From the NCBI RefSeq assembly GCF_021277265.1, contig NZ_JAJSOH010000030.1, positions 1 through 64,000 on the forward strand: a stretch of 64,000 bases of DNA, given 5' to 3'. Below, piece after piece: positions 52,046-59,936 of this stretch; within the stretch, counting starts at the first letter, position 1, and each line of letters opens with the position of its first letter. Under the pieces are notes generated by a model, which saw nothing but the letters and a program-made list of their open reading frames with translations, made no database searches and was not told the origin of the DNA. The stretch is from Kineosporia rhizophila (GTDB lineage Bacteria; Actinomycetota; Actinomycetes; Actinomycetales; Kineosporiaceae). The position numbers were made by a program, and so were the translations under genes.

Positions 52046-53706
52046 CACTGCACCGCCACCTTCGCGCCGTCCAGGCTGAGCGAGACCTGGCCGTTGGTCA
52101 GCGTCATCTTCTTCTGCGCGGTGGTGATTTTCAGCTCTCCGTCGGAGGTGATCTCGATCGTCGTGCCGCTGTGGTGCTCGATCACGACCGTGTTCTCCGG
52201 CGGCGGGCTCGGCCGCTCCCCCACCGGCGGCAGGGCCGGTGTGCCGACCACGATCCGCAGCGAGCGGGCCTGGATGATCCGGGCGCCCTGCTTGTCGGTC
52301 AGGTCGTTCACGCCCTTGCCCACCGGCAGACCCTGGTCACCGATCTCGGTGGGCAGGGCCAGCCAGTAGTCGCCCGGCTCGTTCTTCGGCGGTGCGTGCC
52401 GGGGTTTCTCGGGCCACAGCCAGCCCGCCACCACCGCGTCGTTGACCAGGCCCCGGTTGTGCGCCAGCAGCGCCCGCATGCCCGGGTACACCGGCGTGAC
52501 CAGGCCGACCTGGTGGAACGCGAACGGTGAGGCGATCGGCTTGTTGTGCAGTTCCACGTCGTCGGTGACCGGGCTGGCCACGCTCGGGGCGACCACCCCG
52601 GAGGCCACCTTCTGGCCGTAGTGCAGATCGCCCAGGTGCTTGCCGTCCTTGCCGGCCCGATAGGTGGTGACCTCACCGACGTCCACACCCGGATGGTCTT
52701 CCCGGCCCCGCGAGGCAATGTCCTCCAGGCGGTCGACCACGCCCTGCACGCCGCCGCTCATCCGCACCGGTTCACCGGCCGGGGCGGCCACGACCAGCAG
52801 CTTGGTCACGTAGCCGTCGGAGCCGTACTCGTGGACGGCGCGGGCGATCCGCAGGGGCCCGGCCGGGACCGAGTCCAGGTTCTTCACCTCGAGCTTCTGC
52901 CCGGCCCTCAGCCCGGGATGCCCGAGCACGGTGATCTCCAGCTGGTCGCGCACCGGCGGGTCGGCGACCAGCTCGCCGGGCAGCAGGTCCTGCCCCTGCC
53001 GGTCGACCCGGGCCACCACGTTGGCCTGGGCGTCCGCGCTGACCGGGGCCGGTTCCTTGCCCACTGCGGCGCCCAGGTACACGGCGCCGTCGCGGACCAC
53101 CATCGACACCTTTGCCTCGCGGGCCAGGTCCTGCACCGCGCCCAGGGTGGTGCGCGCGCACGAGGTGAAGTCGTTCAGCGTGCCCGGGACCGTGGAGCCG
53201 GCGCCGAGTTCGACCTCGGCCTCCTGCAGCAGGTCGCGGACCATGTGCATCCGGGGCAGGGCCGAGGGGCGGTCGAGACTGCCCGGGCGGCGCAGCAGCT
53301 TGAACCCGGCCTCGTCCTGCCCGGTGAGCACCACCTGCGACACCCCGCCGGTGCCCTGGCCGATGGTCAGGTCGCTGACCCGGCCGGTCATCACCGTGGC
53401 CCGGCTGAGCGGGCGGTCGAAGTAGCCCAGCCGGACCGTGGCCCTCAGGCCGCCCTTGGGCACCGACTTCAGCAGCGCGATGCTCTTCTCCGGCAGGTCG
53501 TCCAGGGTCACCTCGAAGGTGGCGCTGTTCGTCTCGCCCATGGTCACCCGCACCGCCACGTCCAGCACCAGCCCGCCGCCGAACACGTCGTTGGTCACCG
53601 TGAGCGGCAGCCCGAGCCCGGCGTAGGAGGCCACGGCGGCCAGCAGTCCCCCGCCGCCGGCCTCCACCGCGGCGAACTCGACCTTGTGCCACAGAACGAA
53701 ACTCAT
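52045..53706 (-). CDS. VgrG/gpD-like spike hub protein
   Basis: 553 residues. The hub domain has FGGGLVLDVAVRVTMGETNS, FEVTLDDLPEKSIALLKSV and MTGRVSDLTIGQGTGGVSQV. The gpD-like middle is LPRMHMVRDLLQEAEVELGA followed by ARTTLGAVQDLAREA. The C-terminal OB/beta-helix needle (LHNKPIASPFAFHQVGLVTP, VYPGMRALLAHNRG and the repeating TIEITSDGELKITTAQKKMT) is that of a phage late-control D/VgrG spike. Start ATG 53706 overlaps the plug-like gene stop (ATGA). Confidence 0.88.
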   Translation of the reverse strand: MSFVLWHKVEFAAVEAGGGGLLAAVASYAGLGLPLTVTNDVFGGGLVLDVAVRVTMGETNSATFEVTLDDLPEKSIALLKSVPKGGLRATVRLGYFDRPLSRATVMTGRVSDLTIGQGTGGVSQVVLTGQDEAGFKLLRRPGSLDRPSALPRMHMVRDLLQEAEVELGAGSTVPGTLNDFTSCARTTLGAVQDLAREAKVSMVVRDGAVYLGAAVGKEPAPVSADAQANVVARVDRQGQDLLPGELVADPPVRDQLEITVLGHPGLRAGQKLEVKNLDSVPAGPLRIARAVHEYGSDGYVTKLLVVAAPAGEPVRMSGGVQGVVDRLEDIASRGREDHPGVDVGEVTTYRAGKDGKHLGDLHYGQKVASGVVAPSVASPVTDDVELHNKPIASPFAFHQVGLVTPVYPGMRALLAHNRGLVNDAVVAGWLWPEKPRHAPPKNEPGDYWLALPTEIGDQGLPVGKGVNDLTDKQGARIIQARSLRIVVGTPALPPVGERPSPPPENTVVIEHHSGTTIEITSDGELKITTAQKKMTLTNGQVSLSLDGAKVAVQ

Positions 53707-54086
53707 CGCACGGCCACCCCCGCCACGATCTGCGACCCGTGCCGCCCGACGCCGTTCAGGTTCCCGATCGCCACCCGGGCCGAGCGCAGCGTCACCGCCA
53801 GCTCCCCGGCGCGATACACGTGGCCGGGGACCAGCTTGCGCCGCAGCAGCGTGGTGCCCCGCTCGCTGTCCTCCCGCACCACCGTCATCACCAGGTAGGC
53901 GCCGTCCGTGGGAAGGTCCAGCGCCGCCGACAGTCCCAGCTCGGTGTCGCGCGGGGGCAGCACCTCCTCCAGCACCACCACCTGCAGCCCGAACACGTAG
54001 CCGCGCCCACCCACGACTAGGCGGAACGACTGCGGGAACCCCTCGTCCGGGTCCACCGGCAGACGCAGGAACGTCGCAACGCTCAC
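53703..54086 (-). CDS. Small baseplate protein, plug-like
   Basis: 127 residues beginning MSVATFLRLPVDPDEGFPQS and containing FRLVVGGRGYVFGLQVVV. It resembles the small baseplate plug proteins of compact myophage baseplates, which sit next to the hub gene. Beta-rich throughout. Identification is by pattern and place only. Confidence 0.6.
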   Translation of the reverse strand: MSVATFLRLPVDPDEGFPQSFRLVVGGRGYVFGLQVVVLEEVLPPRDTELGLSAALDLPTDGAYLVMTVVREDSERGTTLLRRKLVPGHVYRAGELAVTLRSARVAIGNLNGVGRHGSQIVAGVAVR

Positions 54087-54107
54087 GGTCTCTCCTCACG
54101 TGGGTCC

Positions 54108-54605
54108 TTACAGCGGTGGGCCGGGGGTACGGGCGACCGGACTGGCCGGTGGGCTGGGACCGACCGCGGCGGTGGCGATCGCCAGCGCCAGGTCGGCCGC
54201 CTCCCCCGCCAGGGCGGTCAGGTTGGAACGGGGTACGTGCTGCAGGCTGATCGTCACGTCCAGGGCCTCCCGCTTGGACACGCTCTGGGTGACCCGTAGC
54301 TCGGTGATCTGCATGTCCAGGCTGATCGTCAGGCCCGAGACCACCGGGATCCCGGTCACCGCCAGCAGCGGTGCCGAGGCGGCGAGCAGGGCCCGCGAGG
54401 TCAGCGCCATCGCCTCCAGCGCCTTCTTCAGCAGCAGCCGCTCCGGGCCGAGCAGCACCGCCTCGATCGCGATCGTCTTCACCGTCGGCTGGGTGGCCTG
54501 CGACCAGCGGCTGCCGCGCACCCGCTCGATCTTGTAGCCCTGGCTCATCGACAGGCTCTGCACGTGGAACAGCGGCACCGCCCCGACCAGCACCGGCAGG
54601 CTCAT
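54108..54605 (-). CDS. Small hub-proximal tail protein, unknown
   Basis: 165 residues: MSLPVLVGAVPLFHVQSLSM followed by a beta-rich domain with TIAIEAVLLGPERLLLKKAL and ISLQHVPRSN, and a Pro/Ala tail. It occupies the place where phage and eCIS clusters usually encode the LysM/gp53-like tube-baseplate adaptor, but no LysM motif is visible. Stop and start are coupled to the 91-residue gene. Confidence 0.55.
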   Translation of the reverse strand: MSLPVLVGAVPLFHVQSLSMSQGYKIERVRGSRWSQATQPTVKTIAIEAVLLGPERLLLKKALEAMALTSRALLAASAPLLAVTGIPVVSGLTISLDMQITELRVTQSVSKREALDVTISLQHVPRSNLTALAGEAADLALAIATAAVGPSPPASPVARTPGPPL

Positions 54606-54877
54606 CGCCGGCTCTTCAGTTCGCGCTCCAGCTCGGCGAACACGTGCGCGGCGACCTGCTCGACGGCGGCCGGGCGCAGCTCCCCGACCAGTTCGACCTC
54701 CACCGGGAACCAGTAGTTGACCACCGTCCCGCCCTCACCCACCGGGGCGAGAACGGCCTGACTGCCCGGTGCCGGGACGATGTACTCGCCCTCGTGCACC
54801 AACGCCAGCCCGGTCCGCTCAACCCGGTCGGCACCCGGTGGAACCGACCCGCTGTCGGGCCCCGAGGCGTCCTCCAT
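54602..54877 (-). CDS. Short protein resembling a tape-measure C-terminus
   Basis: 91 residues. ERTGLALVHEGEYIVPAPGS resembles the end of long tape-measure proteins (A-x-V-H-x-G-E-x-V-V-P). Nothing in the gene is long enough to set tube length, and no other tape-measure candidate exists in the cluster. ATG at 54877 lies 1 bp from the tube gene stop, and its own stop overlaps the next start (ATGA). Confidence 0.6.
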   Translation of the reverse strand: MEDASGPDSGSVPPGADRVERTGLALVHEGEYIVPAPGSQAVLAPVGEGGTVVNYWFPVEVELVGELRPAAVEQVAAHVFAELERELKSRR

Positions 54878-54878
54878 C

Positions 54879-55271
54879 TCATTCCTCCACGCTGACCGTC
54901 AGCGCCATGCAGGAGAAGTTCGCCTGCGGCACCCCGTCGATGGTGATGTTGCTGGGCGTGGCCGAGGTGACCACGCAGCGGGCGAACTTCAGCGACTTGA
55001 AGGCCCAGTCGTCACCGGTCTTCTCGGCCACACTGACCGAGAACTCGGTGCCGTTGACGGCCAGCTCGGTCAGGTCGGCCACCGCCTCGGCCACCGCCGG
55101 CACGGTCATCGTGAAGGTCACGGTGAACGGCTGGCGCACGTAACCGGTGCTGTCGGCCTCGAGGCTGTGCACCACCGTGTGCGGCACGTTGAAGGTCGGG
55201 GAGAAGTTCGAGATCGGGGTGATCGTCTTGTCCCCGAGCTTGACCTCGAGGCGGGTGTTCCAGTCGGCCAT
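54879..55271 (-). CDS. Tail tube protein
   Basis: 130 residues. ADWNTRLEVKLGDKTITPIS, VPHTVVHSLEADSTGYVRQP and GVPQANFSCMALTVSVEE fit the beta-barrel tube protein family that directly follows the sheath gene in injection-system clusters. It polymerises into the inner tube. Confidence 0.78.
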   Translation of the reverse strand: MADWNTRLEVKLGDKTITPISNFSPTFNVPHTVVHSLEADSTGYVRQPFTVTFTMTVPAVAEAVADLTELAVNGTEFSVSVAEKTGDDWAFKSLKFARCVVTSATPSNITIDGVPQANFSCMALTVSVEE

Positions 55272-55284
55272 GGGATTTCAGCTC

Positions 55285-56409
55285 CTACTCGAAGCGCAGG
55301 GTGATGGCGATGCGGTGGATCGCCCCGGCGTAGTCGACCGCGGCCAGCACCTCGGCGACCCGTTCGTTCTGGGCCTTGCTGATCTGGGTGCGCTCGCTCG
55401 GCGTGAGCGTGGCCGGGGGCTTGTCCAGCAGCGACAGGATCGGCACGGTGAGCGTGAACCCCTCGATCACCTCCTGGCGCACCAGCGGGTCGAGCACGGC
55501 CTCCATCTGGGCGATCAGCGCCCGCAGCCCCGAACGGCTGACCCGGGCGGTGCCGACCGAGCGGATCAGCTGGGCCTTGAGCAGGAACGACACGTTGTCG
55601 ATGCAGCGCACGATGTCGATGTACTTCTTGCCGCCCGGGTTCCCGGTGTACCCCTCACCCAGGTAGATCCCCTGCCCGGGGATCAGCGGCGGGTCGACCA
55701 GCCAGTTGACGCCGGCTCCGGCCGGTCCGCTGCTGAAGGTCTCACTGCCGTTCAGCGCGGTGATCTCGGCTCCGGTGAACGGGGCGCTGCTGACGTTGAC
55801 CTGCTTCAGCAGCATCGAGACGTGCGGCTCGTAACCGGCGATCGTGCCCGCCACGGCGGCGGCGACGTCCTGCGCGGACTTGTGCGCGACGTACACCATC
55901 CGTTCGTGGGCCAGAGAGCCGGCAACAATGGACGGGTCGGTGTCACCTTGGGTGAGCATGGCCACCCCGATGCGTTCCAGTCCGTCACCGCCGCTGGTCG
56001 AGACCTCGCTGACGTGGGTGGCCAGCGCGTGGATCGCGCCCTCCTCCGCACCGGAGGCGTCGTCCAGCGGGGTGTCGGCCACACACACGATCTGCACGTC
56101 CAGCGTGGACAGGCTCTCCAGCGCGGCCGGCCAGTCCGGGTCGTCGGCGTCGACCCGCACCCCCTGCACCACCGTCGGGCCCGGGCTCTGGGCGAAGCAC
56201 AGCGCGATCGAGTCGCCCAGCGTGCCCGGCGCCCGCCGGCGCGCCTCGGAGGGGTCGGCGAACAGGATCGGGGCGTTGACCTCGAGCAGGTCGTCGGGCG
56301 GGTCGTCGTCCGGGGTCACCGCCCCGACGACGGCGATGTTGCCGAAAGCGCGCACGGCCGGGGCGAACAGGTCGGCGACCGGATTGACGCGGATGTAGCG
56401 CACGGGCAT
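55285..56409 (-). CDS. Contractile tail sheath protein
   Basis: 374 residues. VRAFGNIAVVGAVTPDDDPP and VNAPILFADPSEARRRAPGT are the N-terminal sheath module, followed by VQIVCVADTPL. The C-terminal half has INWLVDPPLIPGQGIYLGEG-like sequence, YIDIVRCIDNVSFLLKAQLI and LDPLVRQEVIEGFTLTVPIL, the conserved sheath C-terminal domain that forms the contractile lattice. There is a single sheath gene. ATG at 56409. Confidence 0.9.
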   Translation of the reverse strand: MPVRYIRVNPVADLFAPAVRAFGNIAVVGAVTPDDDPPDDLLEVNAPILFADPSEARRRAPGTLGDSIALCFAQSPGPTVVQGVRVDADDPDWPAALESLSTLDVQIVCVADTPLDDASGAEEGAIHALATHVSEVSTSGGDGLERIGVAMLTQGDTDPSIVAGSLAHERMVYVAHKSAQDVAAAVAGTIAGYEPHVSMLLKQVNVSSAPFTGAEITALNGSETFSSGPAGAGVNWLVDPPLIPGQGIYLGEGYTGNPGGKKYIDIVRCIDNVSFLLKAQLIRSVGTARVSRSGLRALIAQMEAVLDPLVRQEVIEGFTLTVPILSLLDKPPATLTPSERTQISKAQNERVAEVLAAVDYAGAIHRIAITLRFE

Positions 56410-56436
56410 CTGCTCGGCCCTCTCTCACGACGGGTG

Positions 56437-57261
56437 TCAGTTGGTCTCGCTGAACAGGCACAGCACCTGCTCGCGGGCGAAAAGCTCTTGCACGAGCTCG
56501 GTCTGCAGGCCCTCGGCCCGGGCCTGCGCCGCATCCAGCACCACGGCCACCGCCAGCGGCCGGTCCGGGCGGCCCAGCAGCGCGTCCTTCACCCCACCGC
56601 GGGTCTGCGCCGCCACCTCACGCACCGTGCGGGCCCGGCGCAGTGCCTCGGTCAGGCCCAGGCCGGCCTCGATCAGCACGGCGAGTTCGAACTCCACGTC
56701 GTGCTGGTTGCGCGGGTCGGCCGGGTCGAAGGGTTCCGGCGCCCGGAACCGCACCTCGGTGATCAGGTACTCGAACGCCTCCCGCAGGTCCTCCACGGTC
56801 TGCAGGCGGTGCCGGGCCATGAAGTCGTCGACGTCGATGTAGCGGAACTGCTCCCGGAACTCCTCCAGGGTGGCGAAGTCGTCCATGCTCTTCGCCAGCA
56901 CCGACTCGACCCCGCCCGGATCGGTTTCCGCGACCAGCGTGACCCGCAGCCGGGCCAGCAGGTCCACCCACACCGGATCCACACCGCCCCGGTTCTCCAC
57001 CGCCACCTCGGTGACCACGTAGGAGGGCTGCGTGCGTGTCCAGGTGCCCACCTGCCGGGCGGCCGGGAACAGCGGCAGCTGCACACGCAGCTCAGGAACC
57101 GCTACCTGACTGATGCTTTCGAGGCGCACATGCTCCAGGTCGTGCACCGACGCCAGCAGCATTCCCAGCGCCTGCGGATCGGGCGCAGGAGTGGACAGTT
57201 CCACCGCCAGGCGCGCCGGGTCTCCCAGCCGCAAGAGGGTCCGATCGACGAAACCGCCCAT
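56437..57261 (-). CDS. First gene of the injection-system operon, unknown (terminator/collar candidate)
   Basis: 274 residues: MGGFVDRTLLRLGDPARLAV then alternating beta and helical segments, RYIDVDDFMARHRLQTVEDL, FELAVLIEAGLGLTEALRRA and QTELVQELFAREQVLCLFSE. It precedes the sheath gene, the place where other clusters often carry the tail terminator or DUF4255-type cap gene, but the sequence match is not evident to me. ATG at 57261. Confidence 0.6.
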   Translation of the reverse strand: MGGFVDRTLLRLGDPARLAVELSTPAPDPQALGMLLASVHDLEHVRLESISQVAVPELRVQLPLFPAARQVGTWTRTQPSYVVTEVAVENRGGVDPVWVDLLARLRVTLVAETDPGGVESVLAKSMDDFATLEEFREQFRYIDVDDFMARHRLQTVEDLREAFEYLITEVRFRAPEPFDPADPRNQHDVEFELAVLIEAGLGLTEALRRARTVREVAAQTRGGVKDALLGRPDRPLAVAVVLDAAQARAEGLQTELVQELFAREQVLCLFSETN

Positions 57262-57327
57262 CCCACGCCTCCTCCGGCCGCTCTTGGAGCAGTCAGCATC
57301 GACCGGCGAGGAGGATCTTGGGGATAC

Positions 57328-57402
57328 GCAGAAATACGTATTGCGGCGCTACAGCGCCGCAGGCGAGAGCCCGGATCACGTGCTCTCCGGAGGTATTTCT
57401 GC
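57328..57402. promoter_or_regulatory. Nested inverted repeats, possible three-way-junction element
   Basis: An outer stem GCAGAAATAC (57328-57337) pairs perfectly with GTATTTCTGC (57393-57402). Inside are hairpin GCGGCGCT-AC-AGCGCCGC (57343-57360) and hairpin GAGAGC (57365-57370) with GCTCTC (57382-57387). AATACGTATT (57333-57342) is also palindromic. It lies 67-141 bp upstream of the injection-system start on its leader side, so it could be a structured 5' UTR, operator array or recombination site. Confidence 0.6.
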
Positions 57403-57463
57403 CGGGGGCCAACCACTTCCGGCTCGCGCTCGCGGCCCAACGCATTCTTGCCGACGATCGTTC

Positions 57464-57485
57464 GGTCCGCCTTTTCGGGCGGACC
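57464..57485 (-). terminator. Hairpin after the APH-like gene
   Basis: GGTCCGCC and GGCGGACC form a perfect 8-bp stem with loop TTTTCG, 21 bp past the phosphotransferase-like stop. It separates that gene from the injection-system operon. Confidence 0.7.
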
Positions 57486-57505
57486 CTGCCCCTTCGGCGG
57501 GTCAC

Positions 57506-58489
57506 CTACCAAGTGAGTCGATCCAGATGGTTGCGACCGGACATCAGCCACGTGATGCGCTCCTGCGCCGCTTCCCGCGTCTCGGGCCGGGGGTGGCGTG
57601 CGTACAACGCGAGCTCGACGTACAGGTCGTAGAAGTCCAGCCGCTCGCGTAGATGCTCGCGCTCGAACAGCTCCGGATACGCGCCGTGCAACCAGCCGGG
57701 AACGTCCGCGAGTGCGCCCTCGTCGAGCCCCGTTTCGTGAGGTGCGGGTGGGAACTCGCGCGCCCGGGCACACCAGCGCAGGAGAGTGTCGAGCTCGGCA
57801 TCGGCCGGCTGGGCCAGCGCCTCGGCGAAGTCGATGAGCCCGGTGACACGCCCCTGATCGACGATCACGTTGGACCCGTGCAGATCGCCATGGACCAGCA
57901 CGGGCTCGTCGGCGGCGAACAACGTCAACCGCTCCTGGACCCAGCCGGCAACCTCCGTGAGCAGGCGCGGGTCATGACCGGGCAGCTGCCGGGCGGCCTC
58001 GACGTGCTGCAGCGTCGCCCCCACCACGGGCGGGTGGAACGCAGGCCAGGGCCCCCCACTCAGTGCGCCGGCCAGCCAGGGCGGCAGCAGATCGGCCGGG
58101 GCCTGGATGCGGTGGAGCGCGCGCAACGCTGAGCCGAGGCTTTCGATCATCGCCTGCCGAGTGGCGCTGTCCGCAGCCGGCCACGCTTCGTGCAGGGTCT
58201 GGCCGGGCAGTCGTTCGGAGATGTACCAGGGCCCATCCGGACCGTCGCCGTGGGAGAGCAGCCGAGCGTGCGGGACCTCGCTGCCCGCCAGCAGGCTGAC
58301 GACGGCGGCTTCGTGCCGGTACGCGTCGCGGTGCCGTCTGTCGGTGTTCAGCCGTACGACGTACTCATCGCCGACCCACGCCCGGCTCACCCAGCCGGCC
58401 TTGAGGTGGAACTTCCCCGTGGCGTGCAGGCCCGCCGCCTCCAGTGTCCGCAGCAGCACCGGGTCGCCGAACGGTGTCGGGTGGGTCAT
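57506..58489 (-). CDS. Aminoglycoside phosphotransferase-family kinase
   Basis: 327 residues. The protein-kinase-like core has the catalytic loop LVHGDLHGSNVIVDQGRVTG (Brenner motif H-G-D-x-H-x-x-N) and the Mg-binding LIDFAEAL. The N-terminal lobe has GWVSRAWVGDEYVVRLNTDR. The family covers aminoglycoside resistance as well as housekeeping small-molecule kinases; no feature decides between them. ATG at 58489; the open frame to 58633 is not homologous. A partial decayed copy lies just upstream. Confidence 0.85.
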   Translation of the reverse strand: MTHPTPFGDPVLLRTLEAAGLHATGKFHLKAGWVSRAWVGDEYVVRLNTDRRHRDAYRHEAAVVSLLAGSEVPHARLLSHGDGPDGPWYISERLPGQTLHEAWPAADSATRQAMIESLGSALRALHRIQAPADLLPPWLAGALSGGPWPAFHPPVVGATLQHVEAARQLPGHDPRLLTEVAGWVQERLTLFAADEPVLVHGDLHGSNVIVDQGRVTGLIDFAEALAQPADAELDTLLRWCARAREFPPAPHETGLDEGALADVPGWLHGAYPELFEREHLRERLDFYDLYVELALYARHPRPETREAAQERITWLMSGRNHLDRLTW

Positions 58490-58589
58490 CTCGGTGCTCC
58501 TCAGCGGGCCGACAGCGTCATCCACGTAACGATGATCGGCCCTCGATCGCGATCCGCCGGGTCGGCACCGGCTCACCCGTCCGTCAGAA

Positions 58590-58707
58590 CCGCACCCACA
58601 CCACCGGCGGGTGGAACGCAGGCCACCGCGCACCGGCCAGAGAGCGGGAGCGGATCGGCCTTAACCGGAACGCGGTGAACAGCACGCAGCGCTGAGCCGA
58701 GACTGCC
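58590..58707 (-). pseudogene. Frameshifted remnant of a second APH-like gene
   Basis: Minus-strand frame 58576-58707 reads GSLGSALRAVHRV, close to ESLGSALRALHRI of the intact gene. The continuation WPAFHPPVV is found only after a frame change, and the DNA around GCGGGTGGAACGCAGGCCA (58604-58625) matches the intact gene near 58030-58050. The rest of the gene is absent. Confidence 0.72.
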
Positions 58708-58843
58708 GCCTTTCGCGCGGTGAATGAGCCGCCTGCCGGGTTCGGCCGTCCCAGAGGCAGAACTGCTCAGCAGCGCCGTCTCGGCATTCGGCTCGACCAA
58801 CGGTGTGGCCGAGGTTGCGCGGCAGGCCGCTACCGTCGCACGG

Positions 58844-59386
58844 GTGCGGATTCCCCTCTCGACCCCGGCCGCCCTTCTGATCACCGGCACGGTGGGTTCG
58901 GGTAAGTCGACCACTGCTCAGGCCATCGGTGGGCTTCTGCGTAAGGATGCGATCCCCCACGCCGTCATCGATCTCGACGCTCTGCGCAACGCCTGGCCCA
59001 GCCCTGCCGACGACCCGTTCCACGAACGCCTGATGCTGGCCAACCTGGGCGCCGTAGCCCGCAACCACGTGGTCGCCGGCGCAGTTCGCCTGGTCGTGGC
59101 CGGGGTTCTGGAGGATCTTGCGCAGCGGCCGCTGTACGAGCAGGCCGTCGGGATGCCGCTGTCGGTGTGCCGTCTGCCCCTTGACCTTGCCGATGTTCAG
59201 GCCCGTCTGCATCGGAGGCACCGCGACGATCTCGAGGCCCTGAACTGGCATCTGCAGCGCAGTGGGGAGCTGGACGCCGTCCTCGACGCAGCCGAGGTCG
59301 CTGATGTCGAGGAGGGCGTGAAGGCTGAGCAGACTCCGGCCCAGGTGGCGCAAGCGGTCGTCCGCGCCGTCGGCTGGACCAGCTGA
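58844..59386 (+). CDS. P-loop nucleotide kinase-like protein
   Basis: 180 residues from the GTG at 58844. Walker A ALLITGTVGSGKSTTAQAIG and VIDLDALRNAWPSP (metal-binding Asp) suit a small kinase of the AAA/zeta/gluconate-kinase-like group, ending LEDLAQRPLYEQAVGMPLSV and LHRRHRDDLEALNWHLQRSG (lid-like Arg region). Longer frames start at 58724 but lack conserved sequence. A TACCGT -10-like box precedes GTG without a ribosome-binding site, suggesting a leaderless start. The substrate is unknown. Confidence 0.72.
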   Translation: MRIPLSTPAALLITGTVGSGKSTTAQAIGGLLRKDAIPHAVIDLDALRNAWPSPADDPFHERLMLANLGAVARNHVVAGAVRLVVAGVLEDLAQRPLYEQAVGMPLSVCRLPLDLADVQARLHRRHRDDLEALNWHLQRSGELDAVLDAAEVADVEEGVKAEQTPAQVAQAVVRAVGWTS

Positions 59387-59436
59387 GCGGAGATTGTTGG
59401 AGTCATGAGACCGACGAGCGAATGAGCGGGTGAGCC

Positions 59437-59766
59437 ATGGCGGCTGTTGGGGACGTGTGGCGGCTTCGCTGCGAGGGACGCGTGGTCGCCGAGCTCCACG
59501 TGACCCAGATGGATATGCCGTGGATCCGTGCCCGCGTGGAACGGCTGGCCGGCTTCGAGGCCTTTGCTCCGCTGTATGCCGAGGACATCCGGCTGCTCGA
59601 GACCCTCGAGGAGGAGGCCGCGGAGTGGAGCGCGCACTACGACCTCATCGAGGGCGCGACCCAGTTGCTCTACTAGGACGGCACTGAGGTGCCGGAGTAC
59701 CTCCTGCACATCGATGGCGACGAAGCCCGGTGGCGGTGGCACCACGAGCCGTTTCAGGAGCACTGA
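59437..59766 (+). pseudogene. Small protein gene interrupted by an in-frame TAG
   Basis: MAAVGDVWRLRCEGRVVAEL and HVTQMDMPWIRARVERLAGF begin a small acidic protein ending LIEGATQLLY at TAG (59674-59676). The same frame continues DGTEVPEYLLHIDGDEARWR followed by WHHEPFQEH to TGA at 59766. The continuation reads as the natural C-terminus of the same actinobacterial family, so a single nonsense change probably split the gene; stop-codon readthrough is the alternative. Function unknown. Confidence 0.78.
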
Positions 59767-59827
59767 GTCGCCTCGCCCCGAACAGTGCCCTGCGAGCACG
59801 GCTCGGCCCCGAGAAGGTCCCCAACGA

Positions 59828-59871
59828 GGAACGGCCCGCCCAGCAGCCGAAGCTGCCGAGCGGGCCGTTCC
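59828..59871. terminator. 12-bp stem-loop after the RND gene
   Basis: GGAACGGCCCGC pairs with GCGGGCCGTTCC around a 20-base loop that itself holds GCAGC/GCTGC, 66 bp past the RND gene stop. Probably terminates the tetR-RND unit. Confidence 0.75.
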
Positions 59872-59936
59872 GTCCTCAGGCTCGTTCTACGCCGAGCCCT
59901 CCTACATCGAGCCTGGGCTCAGATGACTGCCGGGGC

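Noticed and set aside
54602..54877. The 91-residue protein as a full tape measure
   Set aside because: Too short to measure a tube and lacks the long helical region; only its end resembles a tape-measure C-terminus.
39030..57261. Prophage
   Set aside because: There is no capsid, terminase, portal, integrase or lysis gene, and the structural genes are in one coupled operon ending in large cargo-like proteins.
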